From assembly GCF_013409045.1 (NCBI RefSeq), contig NZ_JACCBT010000001.1, positions 992,001 to 1,056,000 on the forward strand: a stretch of DNA of 64,000 bases, written 5' to 3'. Position 1 is the first letter of the stretch. Every line of letters begins with the position of its first letter. The position numbers were made by a program, and so were the translations under genes. The stretch comes from Actinomadura citrea. GTDB taxonomy: Bacteria; Actinomycetota; Actinomycetes; Streptosporangiales; Streptosporangiaceae. Of the stretch, positions 42,085 through 51,394 are shown piece after piece. The notes under the pieces are model-generated. The model saw nothing but the letters and a program-made list of their open reading frames with translations, ran no database searches and was not told the DNA's origin.

Positions 42085-42573
42085 TCAGGGACGGGGTGGC
42101 CGGTGTGCCTCGTCTGGGGCCTCCACCTTCCAGGCGATGTGCTCCAGGGTGGTGAGGTCTTCCGGTGCGAGGCGGTCGATGAAGTGGCGGCGCACCGATT
42201 CCAGGTGCGCGGGGGCGGCGTCCACCAGAGTGTCCAGGCCGTGTTCGGTGAGGACGAGGAGGCAGCCCCTTCCGTCGGCCGGGTCGGGGGCGCGCCGGAT
42301 GAGGCCGCGCGCCTCCATGCGGGTGGCGTGCCGGGAGAGCCGGCTGCGTGACCAGCCCATCTTCGCGGCCTGCTCGTGCAGGGTGCCGGCGTGGTCCGGG
42401 CGTTCCGACAGCGTGCTGAGCACCTCGTAGTCGGGCTCGGAGAGGCCGACCCGGGAGAGGTCGCGCGCGGTGCCGGTCTGGACGGCGACCACCATGCGGC
42501 GGAAGGCCCGCCACGCCCGTTCCTCGTCCGCGCCCAGCCAGCGCACGGGCTCGTCCGACGGTTTCTTTGACAT
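42085..42573 (-). CDS. MarR-family transcriptional regulator
   Basis: A 162-residue MarR repressor: winged helix around LSEPDYEVLSTLSERPDHAGTLHEQAAKMGWSRSRLSRHATRMEARGLIRRAPDPADGRGCLLVLTEHG. The ATG at 42573 lies only 30 bases from the start of the divergent FMN-reductase gene. No ribosome binding site precedes it; a TAGGTT -10-like box six bases upstream suggests a leaderless transcript. It is convergent with the ABC permease gene. Confidence 0.88.
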   Translation of the reverse strand: MSKKPSDEPVRWLGADEERAWRAFRRMVVAVQTGTARDLSRVGLSEPDYEVLSTLSERPDHAGTLHEQAAKMGWSRSRLSRHATRMEARGLIRRAPDPADGRGCLLVLTEHGLDTLVDAAPAHLESVRRHFIDRLAPEDLTTLEHIAWKVEAPDEAHRPPRP

Positions 42574-42610
42574 GTAAACAACCTATCCCCTAGTTTCATT
42601 TACATGTCAA
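42567..42610. promoter_or_regulatory. Overlapping face-to-face promoters within a 12-base-arm palindrome
   Basis: Perfect arms TTGACATGTAAA (42567-42578) and TTTACATGTCAA (42599-42610) flank a 20-base centre. The left arm contains the -35 TTGACA for the plus gene, with TAGTTT at 42591-42596 (18-base spacer). The right arm contains, on the minus strand, TTGACA for the marR gene with TAGGTT (19-base spacer). Each arm also includes the start codon of the other gene, and -10 boxes lie six to seven bases from the ATGs, so both mRNAs would be leaderless. MarR binding would block both. Confidence 0.75.
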
Positions 42611-43677
42611 CGAAAAAGGTGCGCGTCCTCGTGCTGGTGTGCAGCACCCGCCCCGGCGCCCTCGGCCCCGCGGTGGGCGCATGGCTGACCGAGACGATCA
42701 CGGCCCGTGCCGCCGAACTCGGCGCCGAACTGGTGCCGCTGGCCCTGGCCGACCTCGGCCTCCCGTTCCTCGACGAGGAGGACCATCCGTCGTCGGGCGT
42801 GTACCGGAACGAGCACACGCGAAGGTGGAGCGCGATCGTGGACGCGGCGGACGGCATCGTCGTCGTGACGCCGGAGTACAACTACGGGATGCCTGCGTCC
42901 CTGAAGAACGCGCTGGACTACCTCTCCCGCGAGTGGGCGTGGAAGCCGGTCGGGTTCGTCAGCTACGGCAACACCTCGGCGGGCACCAGGGCCGTGCAGC
43001 ACGCCAAGCAGGTGGTGACCACGCTGCGCCTGGTGCCGCTGGGGTCCACGGTCGCGCTCCGCATCGCCGACGCCGTGCGCGACGGGGAAGTGCGGCCGGG
43101 CGCCGCCGCCGGCGAGGCCGCGATCGATGTCCTGGACGAGCTGGTCCGGGTCGCGCACGCGCTCCGGCCGATGCGCGAGCGGGCGCGGCCCGCATCGGTG
43201 GCCGGCCCCGAACCGGGCTCCTACCTGCGGCGATTGACGCCTGACGACGCCCCCGAGGTGACCGTCCTGCAGCGGTGCTGCTGGGTGGACGAGGCCCTCG
43301 CCAACGATCCCCTGACCGTCCCCGCGCTGCACGAGTCCGTGGAACAGGTGCGTGACTGGCTCGCGGCCTGGCACGCGATCGGGCTGTGGCGGGACGGCCG
43401 GCTCCTCGGCATGGTGCGGACCCGCCGCGTCGACGCCGAGTGGCACGTGGGACGGCTCGGCGTCGTCCCGGACCTGCGGGGGCGCGGCCTTGGCCGCCGG
43501 CTGCTCCATACGGCGGAGGCCGCCGCCGACCCGGCCTGCCGCCGCATCGTGCTGTCCACTGGAGCAGGCAGCCGGAACAACATCGCGCTCTACCGGAGCG
43601 AGGGATACCACCCCGCCGCCCTCCCCGGCGAGGACGGAACCATCCGCCTCACCAAGGAGCCCCTCGGCACTGGCTGA
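42604..43677 (+). CDS. NAD(P)H-dependent FMN reductase fused to a GNAT acetyltransferase
   Basis: A 357-residue two-domain protein. Residues of about 5-185 are a flavodoxin-like FMN reductase (VLVCSTRPGALGPAVGAWL, then VVVTPEYNYGMPASLKNALDYL, the signature of NADPH-dependent FMN/azoreductases). Residues of about 215-350 are a GNAT domain (RLTPDDAPEVTVLQRCCW, LGVVPDLRGRGLGRRLLHTAE with the acetyl-CoA R/Q-x-x-G-x-G/A loop, and NNIALYRSEGYHP). The fusion is unusual. Divergent from MarR. It may reduce a quinone, chromate or nitro drug and then acetylate the product. That coupling is inference. Start ATG at 42604 has no ribosome site, fitting a leaderless mRNA. Confidence 0.85.
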   Translation: MSTKKVRVLVLVCSTRPGALGPAVGAWLTETITARAAELGAELVPLALADLGLPFLDEEDHPSSGVYRNEHTRRWSAIVDAADGIVVVTPEYNYGMPASLKNALDYLSREWAWKPVGFVSYGNTSAGTRAVQHAKQVVTTLRLVPLGSTVALRIADAVRDGEVRPGAAAGEAAIDVLDELVRVAHALRPMRERARPASVAGPEPGSYLRRLTPDDAPEVTVLQRCCWVDEALANDPLTVPALHESVEQVRDWLAAWHAIGLWRDGRLLGMVRTRRVDAEWHVGRLGVVPDLRGRGLGRRLLHTAEAAADPACRRIVLSTGAGSRNNIALYRSEGYHPAALPGEDGTIRLTKEPLGTG

Positions 43678-43751
43678 GCAGTTCCACCCGCTGCGCGGAC
43701 GAGGAGCCCCGGAGGCGGTTGCCCGCCCGGACCAGCACCACTCCGGGAACG

Positions 43752-46700
43752 TCACTCCAGCCGGGCCGCGGCCTCCAGCGGCTCGGACGAACGGAGGTAG
43801 CGCAGGTCCTCCATGACCAGGGCGGCATCGGTGGCGCCGCCGCGGCGGAGGGCCGGGGCCAGCGCGTCCAGGTCGGACCAGCGGGACGGGCGAAGGTGGA
43901 CGCGGTAGCCGTCTCCAGCGGGCTCCAGGGTGAGGGCTTCGCCGATGGCGAGCCTGCTCTCCGGGAGGTGGGCCGCGGTCGCTCCGGCGGCTCGTTCCAG
44001 GGCGGCGACCGAGGTGATCCCGGCGGCGATGGGCAGGGTCGTGTCCGGGCCGGTGACGTGTTCGTGCAGGTCACGCAGGCGGGCGGCGGCGGTCGTACGG
44101 GCGGGGTGGTCGTTGGGCAGGCGTTCGTCCAGGAGCCTCGCGGCGCGGGCGACGTGACCCAGCGGTGGTACGGACGGACGCTCGCCGAGCAGGCCGGTCA
44201 GCGCCTCCAGTGCGTCCTCGGCGCCGGAGGCGAGGCCGGCCCACTGCTCGGTGGTGAGCGGGGTGAGCCTCGGGTGGCGTTCCGTCCAGTACGCGACCGC
44301 CCGGTCCAGGTCGGGGCCCGTACGCCAGAGGTCGGCGGGGTCGTCGGGCATGAGCAGCTCGACGACTTCGACGGCCTCGTCGGTGGTGGTGAGCGCCTCC
44401 AGGGAGAGCGCGGCGATGCGCAGTTCGATCTCGGTCAGGTCGAGTTCGCGGGCGCGGGCGGCGTCGCCCCCGCGAAAGGCGGCGACGCGGCCCCGTGCCC
44501 AGCCGTCCGGCCAGGAGAGCGTGCGGGCCGAGGTGGACAGCAGGATCAGGCACTGGGCCGGTGACAGGCCGGTGGCCTCGGCGAACGCCCGTACGGTCGC
44601 CTCCCGGCCCACGGGCGGCGGGCCGTTCTCGGCGATCAGGTCGAGCGCCCGGCGGAGCCGGTCCGGGTCGCCCCAGCCGCGGCAGGTCCGCAGCTCGACG
44701 GCGCGGTTGCGGGTGAACAGCAGCGGGTCGGGGCCGTCCGGGGTGTAGAGGAGCGCCGTGACCGCGTACCCATGCTCCACCTGCTCGTGGTCGGCGACGG
44801 CGGCGGCCGAGATGGGGCCGCGGCCCGAGCGGATCTCCCCGAGCTCGTACTCCGGGCGCAGCCGGGCGATGTGCCAGGTGCCGTCGGTACGGAGGAGCTC
44901 GGGGACGGCGGCCAGTCTCAGAAGTCGCGCGCGCCCGTCGTCGTCCCACGCGGCGTTGAGGACGGCGGCGCCGAGGCGGCCCAGCGTGTTCTCGACCCCC
45001 TGGACGGCGGGGGCGTTGAATGTCGCGATCTTCTTGTCGTACGGCACGTCGACGGCGGCCCGGGTGAAGTGGGCGATCCTCTCGTACGCGGACTCGGGCC
45101 CCGGATCGTCCGGCTCGGGGGACTTCTCGGACAGGACGGCGGGCGCCGCGGAGGCGGGCGCCGGGCGCAGGTGGGGCGGCGGGGCCGGCGCCAGCCGTTC
45201 CAGCAGGGCGAACCCGCGCTCGCGGCATTCGACGGCCGTCCACACCAGGAACGTGACGCCCTTCCAGAGCGACTCGTCGGTGATCTCCGGCAGGAGCGGG
45301 CGGAGCCGTCCCGCCAGCTCGTCGCGGGCGGCGTTCTTCTCCGGGTAGCCGCCCTCGGGATCCAGCACCCGCATGAGGTCGGCGGCGAGCGCGGCGTCGG
45401 CGACGTCGATCAGGGCCTGCGCCTTCTTCTCGTCGACGGCGCGCAGCGCCCTGGATCCTTCGGGGTCGCGCGGCCGCATCGCCGACCACCGGCCGGGAGG
45501 CGCGACCAGGCGGGTCCCGGCCGCGTAGCGGTGGTGCTCGACCGTGCTGATGTTCTCGGCGCCGTCGTGCTCGGGCACCCTGCCCCAGCCGCGGACGTAC
45601 CGGCCGATGGTCCGCCCGGCCGGGTCCCGCAGCTCGATGATCCGGCCCCGGCCACGCCACACGGTGGCCTCGGCGCCGCCGGGGAAGGCGACCCGTTCGC
45701 CGTCGGCCGGTACGACGCTGCGGGCGGCGGGGTGCGCGCCGCCGTGCGGGCAGTGCGGGCCCCCGTGGTCCAGCACGGTCACCCGGCCGTTCACGGCGAT
45801 CAGGCAGCGGTCGTCGAGGTCGCGCGCCTCGGTCCGTTCGTGGGACCGGCTGGAGACGCTCTCGTACGTGCCGAAGCCGTGGGACGGGCCGACACCATCC
45901 GGCGTGACGACGGAGGCGCGGAACTTGTGCTCCCAGAGCCGGCCTGACTCGATCAGGAGCAGGTCGGTGCCGCTCTCTTCCAGGTAGTCGCTGATGGTGT
46001 TGACGTGGCCGGGGACGAAGGCGGGCAACTCCAGTTCGTCGAGGGCGCCGCCGCTCAGCGTGGTGGCGAGGGCGCGGGCCGGATCCGTCCCGGTCGCGAT
46101 CGTCCGGACGCTGTCCAGGAAGGGGCCGGGGACTCCGGCGATGGTGAACCGTTCGGCGTCGCACAGGGCGGCGTGGGCCTCCGGAAGCCCTTGGTCTGGG
46201 ACCCGCTCGGCATGCTCGGCCAGGATGGCGGCGACGATCCGCGCCGTTCCCGGTGTCGTGGTCAGGGCCCGGACGGTCTCGGGGGCGGTCTGCTTCGGGA
46301 CGGCGGGCTCGGTGACGTTGAGCTGGTTGGTCACGTTGCCCACGATCGCGTCGCGCAGCAGCGGAGCCCAGTCCAGGTCGGCGGCGACGGCGGCCAGGTC
46401 GGTGCCCGCTCCGGAGGCGAGCCGGTCGTGAAGCTTGAACGTGTGCAGCAGCCGGGGCCGCGCGAGCGGGACGCCGAGGTCCAGGAGGAGATCGAGGAGC
46501 GGGAGGTCGGCGGCGGTCTCCTCCCAGCGGTTGACCTCGTCCTCGTCCACTCCCAGTACCGCCTCATGGTCGTCGCAGGTGAGGCCCTCCGCGCGCAGCC
46601 GCGCACCTGCGTCGTGCAGGAGGTCACCGAGACCGGAGACGGGGAGAACGAGGCCCGCGTACAGCCTCAGGAAGCGGCCGAGCCAGTCCTTCGCCGCCGG

Positions 46701-48608
46701 CCCCGCCAGCCCGGGGGACGTGGTGAACGGGGCGGTCAGGCCCGCGCCCGCGAGGTTGCCGAGGAGGAGCGACACCGCCGCGCTCTTCGCCTTGGGGGTG
46801 TCCTTGGCGGGCAGCGGCAGGATGCCGAGGAGCGCGCGGCCGATTCCCGCGTCCGCCCGTGCCATCGGGCCGAGCAACGGAAGGACGAACTTCCAGAGGG
46901 CTCGCGGTGCCGACTCCATGCAGCCGCTCCCCAGCAAGGCCCGCACGGCGCGTTCGTCCTCGGGCCCGCCGAGCGCGGGCCCGCCGGCCTTGGCCAGCGC
47001 TGCCCAGCCGTCGGCCAGGGCCAGCGCGCCGTCCGCGCCGTCCGGGACCTCCTCGCACCACTCGGTGAGCAGGCTGCGGTGCCAGCGGTACGCGCCGAGG
47101 GCGGGATGGCGGGCGGCGAGGCGCTTGCCGTGCTTCCTGAGCGTGGCCGTTCCGGCGGCGTCCGGTCCCGCGGCGAGGTGCGCCGCGACGAGCGCGGCCT
47201 CGTCGACCGGCAGCGCGTGCGCGTCCTCGGCGGCGCGGGCCTTCTCGAAGAAGGCGGCGGCGAAGCGGGCGCTGCCCGCGGCGGCCAGGATCCGCGCGCA
47301 CTCCTCGTAGAACGGTGGCAGCAGCTCGGGCGCGTGCGTCTCCAGGTCGTCGCCGGTACGGGTGAGCGCGGTGCGCGCGAGGCCGGGCTTGCGGGAGGCC
47401 AGGCCGCGGGCGGCCCGCAGGTCGGTGTGCGCGGCCAGGATCCGGGCCCGGTGCGCCGGATACCGGTACAGGGCGGACGCGAGAAAGCCGAGCGGGCCCG
47501 CGAGCACCGTGCCGACGCCGGTCGCCGCCACCGGGGCCAGGCCGTACAGGGACTTCTCGGCCTTGTCACCGTCGACGGCCGCGAGCCGAACGAGTTCGAC
47601 GACCGGCTCGTCCAGGACGGAGTGCTCGTAGCGGACGGCGACGCACGTGTCCTCGTCGGAGCCGGCGGGCGCCCCCGGCAGCACCGCCCCGGCGCGCAGC
47701 AGCACCTCGCGCGTCGGGGCGGTGATGCCGGAGGGCACCACGGTGCCGGGCTCGCCCTGGTGGGCGTCGCAGTAGTGGGAGTACGCCTCGGCCGCCTCCA
47801 CCACCGGTACCGTCTCGTCCACGGTGCGGTCCGCGTACAGAGCCATGAGAATGCGGACGCCCTCGGACCAGGTGATGTCGCCGATCTCCCTGCCGCCCGC
47901 GGTGAAGCTCAGGGACGCCATGTAGGCCGGGCTCATCGGCCCGCTCCAGTCCAGGTCGATCTCGACGCCGAGCGGCTCGGGCGCGTGCACGGTGAACCGC
48001 GCCCTGCCCCCCTTGATACGCCCGCCCAGCTTGTGCACGCGGCGCTCGAACGCGGCCCCGCTCTCGTACCAGGCGTCCAGGTATCCGAAGGTGTCGACCA
48101 CGCCGAACGTACGGTCCATGCTCGCGGGACGCGTCCACACCTCGCGGCGCACCTGCTCGACGACCTGCGTGAGGTTCCGTCCCCGCCAGACGGGCAGCTC
48201 GTCGCCGAGCAGCAGCGGGTGCGGGATGGCGAAGGCGTCCGCGCCCGTCCACGCACCCTCGCGCAGCAGCGCGCAGCGCCCGAGGTCGGGCGCGCCGCCG
48301 ACGATCGGGGCGATGACCAGGTCGGTGAGCGTCTCGCGCCACACCGGGTCATCCCAGACGGCCGCGAACACCGCGGCCGGGACGGGCGAGGACCGCACCA
48401 TCCAGGACTCGACCCGGTCGTGCACCGTCCGCGCGTGCTCGCCGAGCCGGTCGCAGAGGGCGGCGAGCCGTACCGCGGTCGGATCCTTCCTGACGCCGGC
48501 GGGCACCTTGGCCGGCACGCCGCCCGCGGCCGTCCGGCAGGCGAGCACCGGCCGCCGTGTCCCCTCGACGGTGACCTCGTGGCCCGTCGCGATCCCGATC
48601 CATCCCAT
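43752..48608 (-). CDS. 1618-residue DUF4132/MolR-like protein
   Basis: A very large soluble protein. The N-terminal part (MGWIGIATGHEVTV; PTAVRLAALCDRLGEH; WMVRSSPVPAAVFAAVWDDPVWRETLTDLVI; FAIPHPLLLGDELPVW; MSPAYMASLSFTAGG) resembles the actinomycete MolR/DUF4132 family from memory. The middle is alpha-solenoid-like with many Leu/Ala-rich helices, and the C-terminal third has more mixed segments. No signal peptide and no catalytic motif are recognisable. It is 40 bases downstream of a HEAT-like gene on the same strand; the two are probably one operon. The E. coli relative is linked to molybdate metabolism, a weak guide. The start has no clear ribosome site. Unknown function. Confidence 0.75.
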   Translation of the reverse strand: MGWIGIATGHEVTVEGTRRPVLACRTAAGGVPAKVPAGVRKDPTAVRLAALCDRLGEHARTVHDRVESWMVRSSPVPAAVFAAVWDDPVWRETLTDLVIAPIVGGAPDLGRCALLREGAWTGADAFAIPHPLLLGDELPVWRGRNLTQVVEQVRREVWTRPASMDRTFGVVDTFGYLDAWYESGAAFERRVHKLGGRIKGGRARFTVHAPEPLGVEIDLDWSGPMSPAYMASLSFTAGGREIGDITWSEGVRILMALYADRTVDETVPVVEAAEAYSHYCDAHQGEPGTVVPSGITAPTREVLLRAGAVLPGAPAGSDEDTCVAVRYEHSVLDEPVVELVRLAAVDGDKAEKSLYGLAPVAATGVGTVLAGPLGFLASALYRYPAHRARILAAHTDLRAARGLASRKPGLARTALTRTGDDLETHAPELLPPFYEECARILAAAGSARFAAAFFEKARAAEDAHALPVDEAALVAAHLAAGPDAAGTATLRKHGKRLAARHPALGAYRWHRSLLTEWCEEVPDGADGALALADGWAALAKAGGPALGGPEDERAVRALLGSGCMESAPRALWKFVLPLLGPMARADAGIGRALLGILPLPAKDTPKAKSAAVSLLLGNLAGAGLTAPFTTSPGLAGPAAKDWLGRFLRLYAGLVLPVSGLGDLLHDAGARLRAEGLTCDDHEAVLGVDEDEVNRWEETAADLPLLDLLLDLGVPLARPRLLHTFKLHDRLASGAGTDLAAVAADLDWAPLLRDAIVGNVTNQLNVTEPAVPKQTAPETVRALTTTPGTARIVAAILAEHAERVPDQGLPEAHAALCDAERFTIAGVPGPFLDSVRTIATGTDPARALATTLSGGALDELELPAFVPGHVNTISDYLEESGTDLLLIESGRLWEHKFRASVVTPDGVGPSHGFGTYESVSSRSHERTEARDLDDRCLIAVNGRVTVLDHGGPHCPHGGAHPAARSVVPADGERVAFPGGAEATVWRGRGRIIELRDPAGRTIGRYVRGWGRVPEHDGAENISTVEHHRYAAGTRLVAPPGRWSAMRPRDPEGSRALRAVDEKKAQALIDVADAALAADLMRVLDPEGGYPEKNAARDELAGRLRPLLPEITDESLWKGVTFLVWTAVECRERGFALLERLAPAPPPHLRPAPASAAPAVLSEKSPEPDDPGPESAYERIAHFTRAAVDVPYDKKIATFNAPAVQGVENTLGRLGAAVLNAAWDDDGRARLLRLAAVPELLRTDGTWHIARLRPEYELGEIRSGRGPISAAAVADHEQVEHGYAVTALLYTPDGPDPLLFTRNRAVELRTCRGWGDPDRLRRALDLIAENGPPPVGREATVRAFAEATGLSPAQCLILLSTSARTLSWPDGWARGRVAAFRGGDAARARELDLTEIELRIAALSLEALTTTDEAVEVVELLMPDDPADLWRTGPDLDRAVAYWTERHPRLTPLTTEQWAGLASGAEDALEALTGLLGERPSVPPLGHVARAARLLDERLPNDHPARTTAAARLRDLHEHVTGPDTTLPIAAGITSVAALERAAGATAAHLPESRLAIGEALTLEPAGDGYRVHLRPSRWSDLDALAPALRRGGATDAALVMEDLRYLRSSEPLEAAARLE

Positions 48609-48648
48609 GGCACGCCAATCTTGATCATTTTTAGGACGTCTTGCGTGG

Positions 48649-50253
48649 TTACGGGCGTGCCCTCGCCGCGGCGTCCCGGACCGCGTGGTCCGGGCCCGTC
48701 TCCGCCAGCTCGTCCAGCACCTCCAGCGCCTCCGCGGTGCCGATCCGGGCGATGGCGTCGACCGCCTTGACCGCGCGGGCCCTGGTGCCCCGCGCCACCC
48801 AGCCGGGGATCAGGGCGGCCAGGTCGCGGGCCGTCCGGCCGTCGCCGAGCCATCCCAGCGCGGGCAGCGCCCAGGCGTCGCCGTGCAGGAACAGCGCCCA
48901 GCCCAGGTCGGCCAGCGAGCGCCGGTCGCAGGCGTCGCGGACCGCGTCCAGCCGCTCGTCCGGCTTCCTGGCCAGCGCGACGAGCCTCCTGGTCGCGGCG
49001 GCGGGCAGTGCCCGGCCGCCGCCCTTGAGCAGCACCTGCGGCAGGAGATCGGGATCGGCGTACGCGGGCGGCCGGGGCGCCCGGCCCGGCGCGGTCAGCA
49101 CCGCCGGAAGGTCCTCGCCGGGCGCGTCCGGGACCCGCGGCGCCGGGTCCGGCCCGGGCAGTTCGGGATGCGCCCTGAGGTGCATGCGGAGCAGTCCGGC
49201 GGCGAGGAGCGCCGACGTCGAGTCGCTCGCGGCCACCGTGGACAGCACCCGTACCGCCCGTACGGGGAAGCGCTCCATCGCTGCGAGCAGGTACTCACGC
49301 GCGAACTCCCGCTCGTACCGCTCCAGCAGGAGCTCGAACGCCTCATCGCTCGGCAGCAGTGAGATCAGCTCGACGAACCGCTCCCGCCACGGCTTGTAGA
49401 TCCTGATCCGGTCCCAGGCGTCGACCAGGACCGGGGCGACCTCCGGGCCCACGCCGTCGGCCATCGTGGCGCGCACCCCGAACGTGAACGCGTCGAAGTC
49501 GGACTCCTCCAGCCGCCAGCCGAGCAGTTCGAGGTGCCGCGGCGTACCCACCGACGCCCACAGCCGTTCGCGGTAGAAGGCGTTCGACCCCCACTCGGCG
49601 GACGGCGGGTCGGCGCAGCACTCGTCCACCCAGTCGTGCCGGGTGGGCACCAGGTAGGAGACGACGAGCCGCCGGGAGCGGGTGCCGCGGTGCGCGGCCA
49701 GCCGTTCCACCGCCCGCCGGTACTCGTCCTCGGGGCAGAAGGCCAGCAGGCCCCGGACCCGGCGCAGGCTCACCGAGTCGACCTGCCGAAGGGAGTCCAG
49801 CGGGCGCAGGTCTCGCGTCGAGGAGGCGATGCCGCTCAGTTCGGCGAGCGCGCAGGCGGCGAAGGCCGGCCCGCGGGAGGCGATCCAGCCGTCGGTGAAG
49901 GTTCGCGGCGTCTCGTTCCCGTTCTCTGCGCGGTCGACGATCGACGCGATCGCCGCCGCCCCGGCGGGGTCGTCGGCCCCGCTGAGGTACGCCCGCGCGT
50001 GCGCGACCAGGGCCGGGTCGCTCGCAGCCGCCGACAGCACCGCCTCGATGTGGCCGCGGTGCTCCTCGGTCAGCTTCGCCGCCACGTCCGCGGCGCCGGG
50101 GTCGACGGTGTCGCCGGGCGCGACCTCGCCCAGCGCCCGGTCGCTGACGCCCGGTTCCGCGGGGAGCGCTCCGCCCCGCCGGGGGTGCAGATCTCGGCGC
50201 AGGGGCTCGGAGAGGACCAGGACGTCCTCGGCCGGGGGGAAGTGATCGTCCAT
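48649..50253 (-). CDS. HEAT-like repeat protein
   Basis: A 534-residue all-helical protein made of alpha-solenoid repeats (for example LAALIPGWVARGTRARAVKAVDAIARIGTAEALEVLDELAETGPDHAVRDAAARA at the end, a clear HEAT pair). No transmembrane or signal segment. It lies upstream of the giant DUF4132/MolR-like gene in the same operon. HEAT proteins act as scaffolds, so it may be an assembly partner of the large protein. The N-terminus starts MDDHFPPAEDVLVLSEPL. Ribosome site weak. Confidence 0.7.
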   Translation of the reverse strand: MDDHFPPAEDVLVLSEPLRRDLHPRRGGALPAEPGVSDRALGEVAPGDTVDPGAADVAAKLTEEHRGHIEAVLSAAASDPALVAHARAYLSGADDPAGAAAIASIVDRAENGNETPRTFTDGWIASRGPAFAACALAELSGIASSTRDLRPLDSLRQVDSVSLRRVRGLLAFCPEDEYRRAVERLAAHRGTRSRRLVVSYLVPTRHDWVDECCADPPSAEWGSNAFYRERLWASVGTPRHLELLGWRLEESDFDAFTFGVRATMADGVGPEVAPVLVDAWDRIRIYKPWRERFVELISLLPSDEAFELLLERYEREFAREYLLAAMERFPVRAVRVLSTVAASDSTSALLAAGLLRMHLRAHPELPGPDPAPRVPDAPGEDLPAVLTAPGRAPRPPAYADPDLLPQVLLKGGGRALPAAATRRLVALARKPDERLDAVRDACDRRSLADLGWALFLHGDAWALPALGWLGDGRTARDLAALIPGWVARGTRARAVKAVDAIARIGTAEALEVLDELAETGPDHAVRDAAARARP

Positions 50254-50310
50254 GGCCGATCACCGTAGGCGAACCGTGCGACACTCAGCCGATTCAGAAC
50301 CGGGGGCCTG

Positions 50311-51285
50311 TCAGGCCCCATGCGGTGAGTTCGATGAGCGTTGTTCTTCTTGCAGGGGAGCCTCCCAGGTGGCGGTGATGTCGCGGGCGACGTCACGTAG
50401 GAGGTCGATGAGCATGTCTGCGAGTGGTGTGAGGCTGGCGTCGGTTCTGGTCACGGCGTAGAGGTGGCGGTAGGGCCTGGGGTGGGCCAGTTCGCGATGG
50501 GTGGTGCCGGGCGCATGGGTCAGGGCCAGGCGCGAGACCAGCGCCACTGCGATGCCTGTGCCGACGAGGGCCTGGGCGACGTCGTAGGACTCGGTCTCGA
50601 ACCGCACGGTGGGAGTGAAGCCGGCCTCGCGGGCAGCGTCGTGGAACTGTTCGCGGGCGGCATGGCCGGCCAGGATGGAGACCCACGATTCGCCGCGCAG
50701 TCGTTCCAGGTGAAGTTCGGTGTCCGCGGGCTGCCCGGCGGCCAGTGGATGGTCATCGGGGAGAACCACGACCATCGGGTCCAACAGGAGCGAGTGGGCC
50801 CGTAGGTGTGGCGGCGGCGCGAGCGGCGCGTCCCAGGACGCGACGATGGCGACGTCCAGGCGGCCCGCGCTGATCTCGTCCGCTCCGCGTCCGGACACCA
50901 CGTCCATGACGGAGACGTCGGCGTCCGGATGGCGGTGTCGCAGAGCCGTCAGGGCCGGCGGCAGCAGGTGCAGGGCGGCCGCCTGGAACGTACCGATGCG
51001 CAGACGCAGCGAGAGGTGGCCGAGCAGTGCGGCCAGTTCCGCCTCGGCCCTGTCCGATGCCTCCTCCACGGTTCGACCGTGGGAGGCGAGCAGCGCACCG
51101 GCCGCGGTGAGCGTCGCTCCGCGAGGACCCCGGATGACCAGGGGCACCTGCCAGTCGCGCTCGGCCTTGGCCACCTGCTGGGTGACCGCCGCGGGCGTGA
51201 GCTGGAGCGCGTGAGCCGCCGCCGTCAGGGAGCCGTGCCGCTCGATCAACGCGAGAAGCCGCAGCTGCCCCGGATCCACCAGCAT
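50311..51285 (-). CDS. LysR-family regulator, LysG/ArgP-like
   Basis: A 324-residue LysR regulator with an N-terminal HTH (LALIERHGSLTAAAHALQLTPAAVTQQVAKAERDWQVPLVIRGPRGATLTAAG) and a C-terminal periplasmic-binding-like domain. It is divergent from a LysE-type exporter, the LysG/LysE or ArgP/ArgO arrangement, so it probably activates export in response to an amino acid. The C-terminal 15 residues are polar. The start ATG at 51285 is typical. A direct repeat lies in the shared promoter region. Confidence 0.88.
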   Translation of the reverse strand: MLVDPGQLRLLALIERHGSLTAAAHALQLTPAAVTQQVAKAERDWQVPLVIRGPRGATLTAAGALLASHGRTVEEASDRAEAELAALLGHLSLRLRIGTFQAAALHLLPPALTALRHRHPDADVSVMDVVSGRGADEISAGRLDVAIVASWDAPLAPPPHLRAHSLLLDPMVVVLPDDHPLAAGQPADTELHLERLRGESWVSILAGHAAREQFHDAAREAGFTPTVRFETESYDVAQALVGTGIAVALVSRLALTHAPGTTHRELAHPRPYRHLYAVTRTDASLTPLADMLIDLLRDVARDITATWEAPLQEEQRSSNSPHGA

Positions 51286-51307
51286 TCACTAATCCTAACG
51301 CTGCACC

Positions 51308-51327
51308 CTTCTCTTTTAACTTCTCTT
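51308..51327. promoter_or_regulatory. CTTCTCTT direct repeat in the LysR/LysE divergent region
   Basis: CTTCTCTT occurs at 51308-51315 and 51320-51327, 12 bases apart, in the 109-base gap. LysR-type regulators often bind such repeats, so these are candidate contact sites. Confidence 0.4.
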
Positions 51328-51394
51328 AGGAGCACGAGGCAGGAAGCCTGGTGGTACTCCCATCGGCACCGATCCCCGGAAGGGGCTCTTTCCC

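Noticed and set aside
46005..48770. 921-residue plus-strand open frame opposite the giant gene
   Set aside because: It mirrors the codon structure of the real minus-strand gene, is Gly/Arg/Gln-rich and shows no domain.
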